64,000 bases of DNA, taken from assembly GCF_039543825.1 (NCBI RefSeq), contig NZ_BAABKM010000002.1, positions 1,520,133-1,584,132 on the forward strand, given 5' to 3'. Below are positions 62,777 through 64,000 of the stretch, in pieces (positions within the stretch are counted from its first letter, which is position 1; each line of letters opens with the position of its first letter). The position numbers were made by a program, and so were the translations under genes. The notes under the pieces were generated by a model. It did no database searches. It was not told where the DNA came from and saw only the letters and a program-made list of their open reading frames with translations. This DNA comes from Nocardioides conyzicola. GTDB lineage: Bacteria; Actinomycetota; Actinomycetes; Propionibacteriales; Nocardioidaceae.

Positions 62777-63855
62777 GAGGGCTCCTCAGGGGTACGGCGG
62801 GCGCGGGCGACCACCTGGTCGACGTACGCCGTCGCGTCGCCGAGGTACGTCGGCGCGGGGTCGTCGGTGATGCTGCGCTGCTCGGCGAGCACGGCGTCGC
62901 CGGCCGCGGCGAGCGTCGCCGCCATCCGGTCGGTGTCGACGCGCAGGTCGGTGACCAGCTCGGCGGTCTGGGAGGCGGCGACGAGGGTCCGGCGGACGAG
63001 GTCGCGCAGCGTCGCCCACTCGGCGTGCCAGCCGCCGTCGGCCCGGTCGTCGACCTGCTGCGCGGCGGCGAGGTGCAGCGTCGCAGCGAGCTGCGGGGTG
63101 GTGAGAGCCGCGCGCCGCACCAGCACCGAGAGCACGGGGTTGGCCTTGTTCGGCATCGTCGAGGAGCCGCCGCCGCTGCCCTCGGCCAGCTCGCCGATCT
63201 CCGGGCGGGACAGGGTGAGCACGTCGTTGGCGATGCGGGCGCAGGCATCCGTGCAGCCGACGAGGGCGTCCCCGATCCGGGTGACCGGGGCGCGGGTGGT
63301 GTGCCAGCGAGGTACGTCGGCCGGCGACTCCCGCCCGAGCTCGACGATCGCCGCGCGGGTGCCGGCTGCGCCGCCGAGCTGCTGCGGGAAGGCCAGGCGC
63401 GCCAGGTCGTCGTCGGCGTCGAGCACGGCCGTCAGCCAAGCCGCGATCCGGAAGCCGAACGTCGTGGGCACGGCGTGCTGCGTCAGCGTGCGCGCCACCA
63501 TGGGCGTGCCGCGGTGCTCGGACGCGAGCGCGGCGAGCCGGTCGGTGACGACGCGCAGGTCGCGGCGCAGGGTCGCCACCGCCGAGTCCGCCATCCGCAT
63601 CAGCGCGGAGTCGACGACGTCCTGGCTGGTGAGGCCGCGGTGCGCCTCGGGGTGCTGCTCGCGCAGGATCCGCAGCAGCGGGATCACCGGGTTGCCGCCG
63701 GCCTCGGCGTCGAGCGCCAGCTGCTCGGCGTCGACCGGGGTCGAGAACCCGCGGCCGAGCCAGTCCTCCTCCACCGCGAGCATCGCGCCCACGAAGTCCT
63801 CGGCGGAGAAGTGCGAGCCGGCACGTTCGTCCCCGGGCCAGAACAGGTCCGTCAT
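62773..63855 (-). CDS. pcaB: 3-carboxy-cis,cis-muconate cycloisomerase (PcaB)
   Basis: Protein of 360 residues of the fumarase/aspartase superfamily. Signature GSSTMPNKANPV; N-terminal LFWPGDERAGSHFSAEDFVGAMLAVEEDWL; TQHAVPTTFGFRIAAWL region. It converts 3-carboxymuconate to 4-carboxymuconolactone, the substrate for PcaL. Shorter than many PcaB (~450) because the C-terminal domain is truncated, as is frequent in this group. ATG 63855 is 4 bases after the pcaG stop. Confidence 0.9.
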   Translation of the reverse strand: MTDLFWPGDERAGSHFSAEDFVGAMLAVEEDWLGRGFSTPVDAEQLALDAEAGGNPVIPLLRILREQHPEAHRGLTSQDVVDSALMRMADSAVATLRRDLRVVTDRLAALASEHRGTPMVARTLTQHAVPTTFGFRIAAWLTAVLDADDDLARLAFPQQLGGAAGTRAAIVELGRESPADVPRWHTTRAPVTRIGDALVGCTDACARIANDVLTLSRPEIGELAEGSGGGSSTMPNKANPVLSVLVRRAALTTPQLAATLHLAAAQQVDDRADGGWHAEWATLRDLVRRTLVAASQTAELVTDLRVDTDRMAATLAAAGDAVLAEQRSITDDPAPTYLGDATAYVDQVVARARRTPEEPS

Positions 63856-63859
63856 GGGG

Positions 63860-64000
63860 TCAGTCTTGCGCGTGCGTCAGGAAGACGGTCTCGCCCTCGC
63901 CCTGGAGCCGGATGTCGAAGACGAAACCGCGGTCGTCGGCGCGGGCGGCCAGGCTCGGCCACTGCGCCGGCGCGGCGCCCGGGAGGTAGGCCCGGGTCAA
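63860..64000 (-). CDS. pcaG: Protocatechuate 3,4-dioxygenase alpha subunit, C-terminal fragment (PcaG)
   Basis: The last 46 codons of a minus-strand gene cut by the window edge: TRAYLPGAAPAQWPSL, then RGFVFDIRLQGEGETVFLTH. The FDIRLQGEGETVF stretch is the conserved PcaG C-terminus. It begins the protocatechuate branch together with pcaB and pcaL; pcaH is expected just beyond the edge. Confidence 0.85.
   Translation of the reverse strand: MTRAYLPGAAPAQWPSLAARADDRGFVFDIRLQGEGETVFLTHAQD

Overview
The window is a very GC-rich, gene-dense actinobacterial chromosome segment. Many start codons are GTG, ATGA/GTGA/TGATG stop-start couplings are frequent, and DUF2510, Ddn-like nitroreductase and menaquinone (MenB) genes are present. 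A Nocardioides-like member of the Propionibacteriales is my best guess, but this is inference from gene content only. I see no rRNA, tRNA, CRISPR array, insertion sequence or prophage, and no gene-free stretch longer than about 215 bases.

Layout. (1) 1-8400: the start of a lipoprotein, a secreted fibronectin-type protein, a coupled GTPase / methyltransferase / sirtuin operon, then a peptidoglycan operon encoding the glutamate epimerase MurL, its L-glutamate ligase MurD2 and a class-IV PLP enzyme, and a DUF192 gene. (2) 8400-24500: two convergent von Willebrand A-domain paralogues and a large Tad/Flp pilus locus on the minus strand. The locus runs from a zinc-ribbon protein and CpaB through a CpaE ATPase fused to a TadE pseudopilin, TadE, TadA, TadB, TadC, a sensor kinase and LuxR-type regulator, to Flp, TadG-like and other prepilin-like proteins. 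One of these carries a ~400-residue ectodomain. No prepilin peptidase is visible. (3) 24500-43400: MenB, Ddn-like protein, MFS transporter, DUF2510 membrane protein, ACT-domain protein, a collagen-motif secreted protein, a coupled recC-recB-recD operon, NTF2-like protein, cupin, DyP peroxidase and a large secreted IPT/RCC1 protein. (4) 43400-46500: a tightly coupled three-gene set of acyl-CoA-dehydrogenase-like protein, PIG-L/methyltransferase fusion and family-2 glycosyltransferase. (5) 46600-64000: an aromatic-catabolism region.

The aromatic region reads as a funnel. One operon (55089 down to 46609, with a divergent LysR regulator) encodes maleylacetate reductase, an intradiol hydroxyquinol-type dioxygenase, a TfdB-like flavin monooxygenase and a five-part branched-chain-type ABC importer, which probably brings in the aromatic substrate. 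This branch would give 3-oxoadipate through hydroxyquinol and maleylacetate. A second branch at the right edge (pcaG, pcaB, pcaL) converts protocatechuate to 3-oxoadipate. Between them lie pcaI, pcaJ and pcaF, with their own divergent LysR gene. Their products turn 3-oxoadipate from both branches into succinyl-CoA and acetyl-CoA.

The most interesting items for follow-up are the MurL/MurD2 pair, the uncharacterised acyl-CoA-dehydrogenase-like/PIG-L-methyltransferase/glycosyltransferase set, and the CpaE-TadE fusion with its unusually large prepilin set. Several palindromes or inverted repeats (15611-15628, 39175-39237, 46475-46500) are not explained by the genes.
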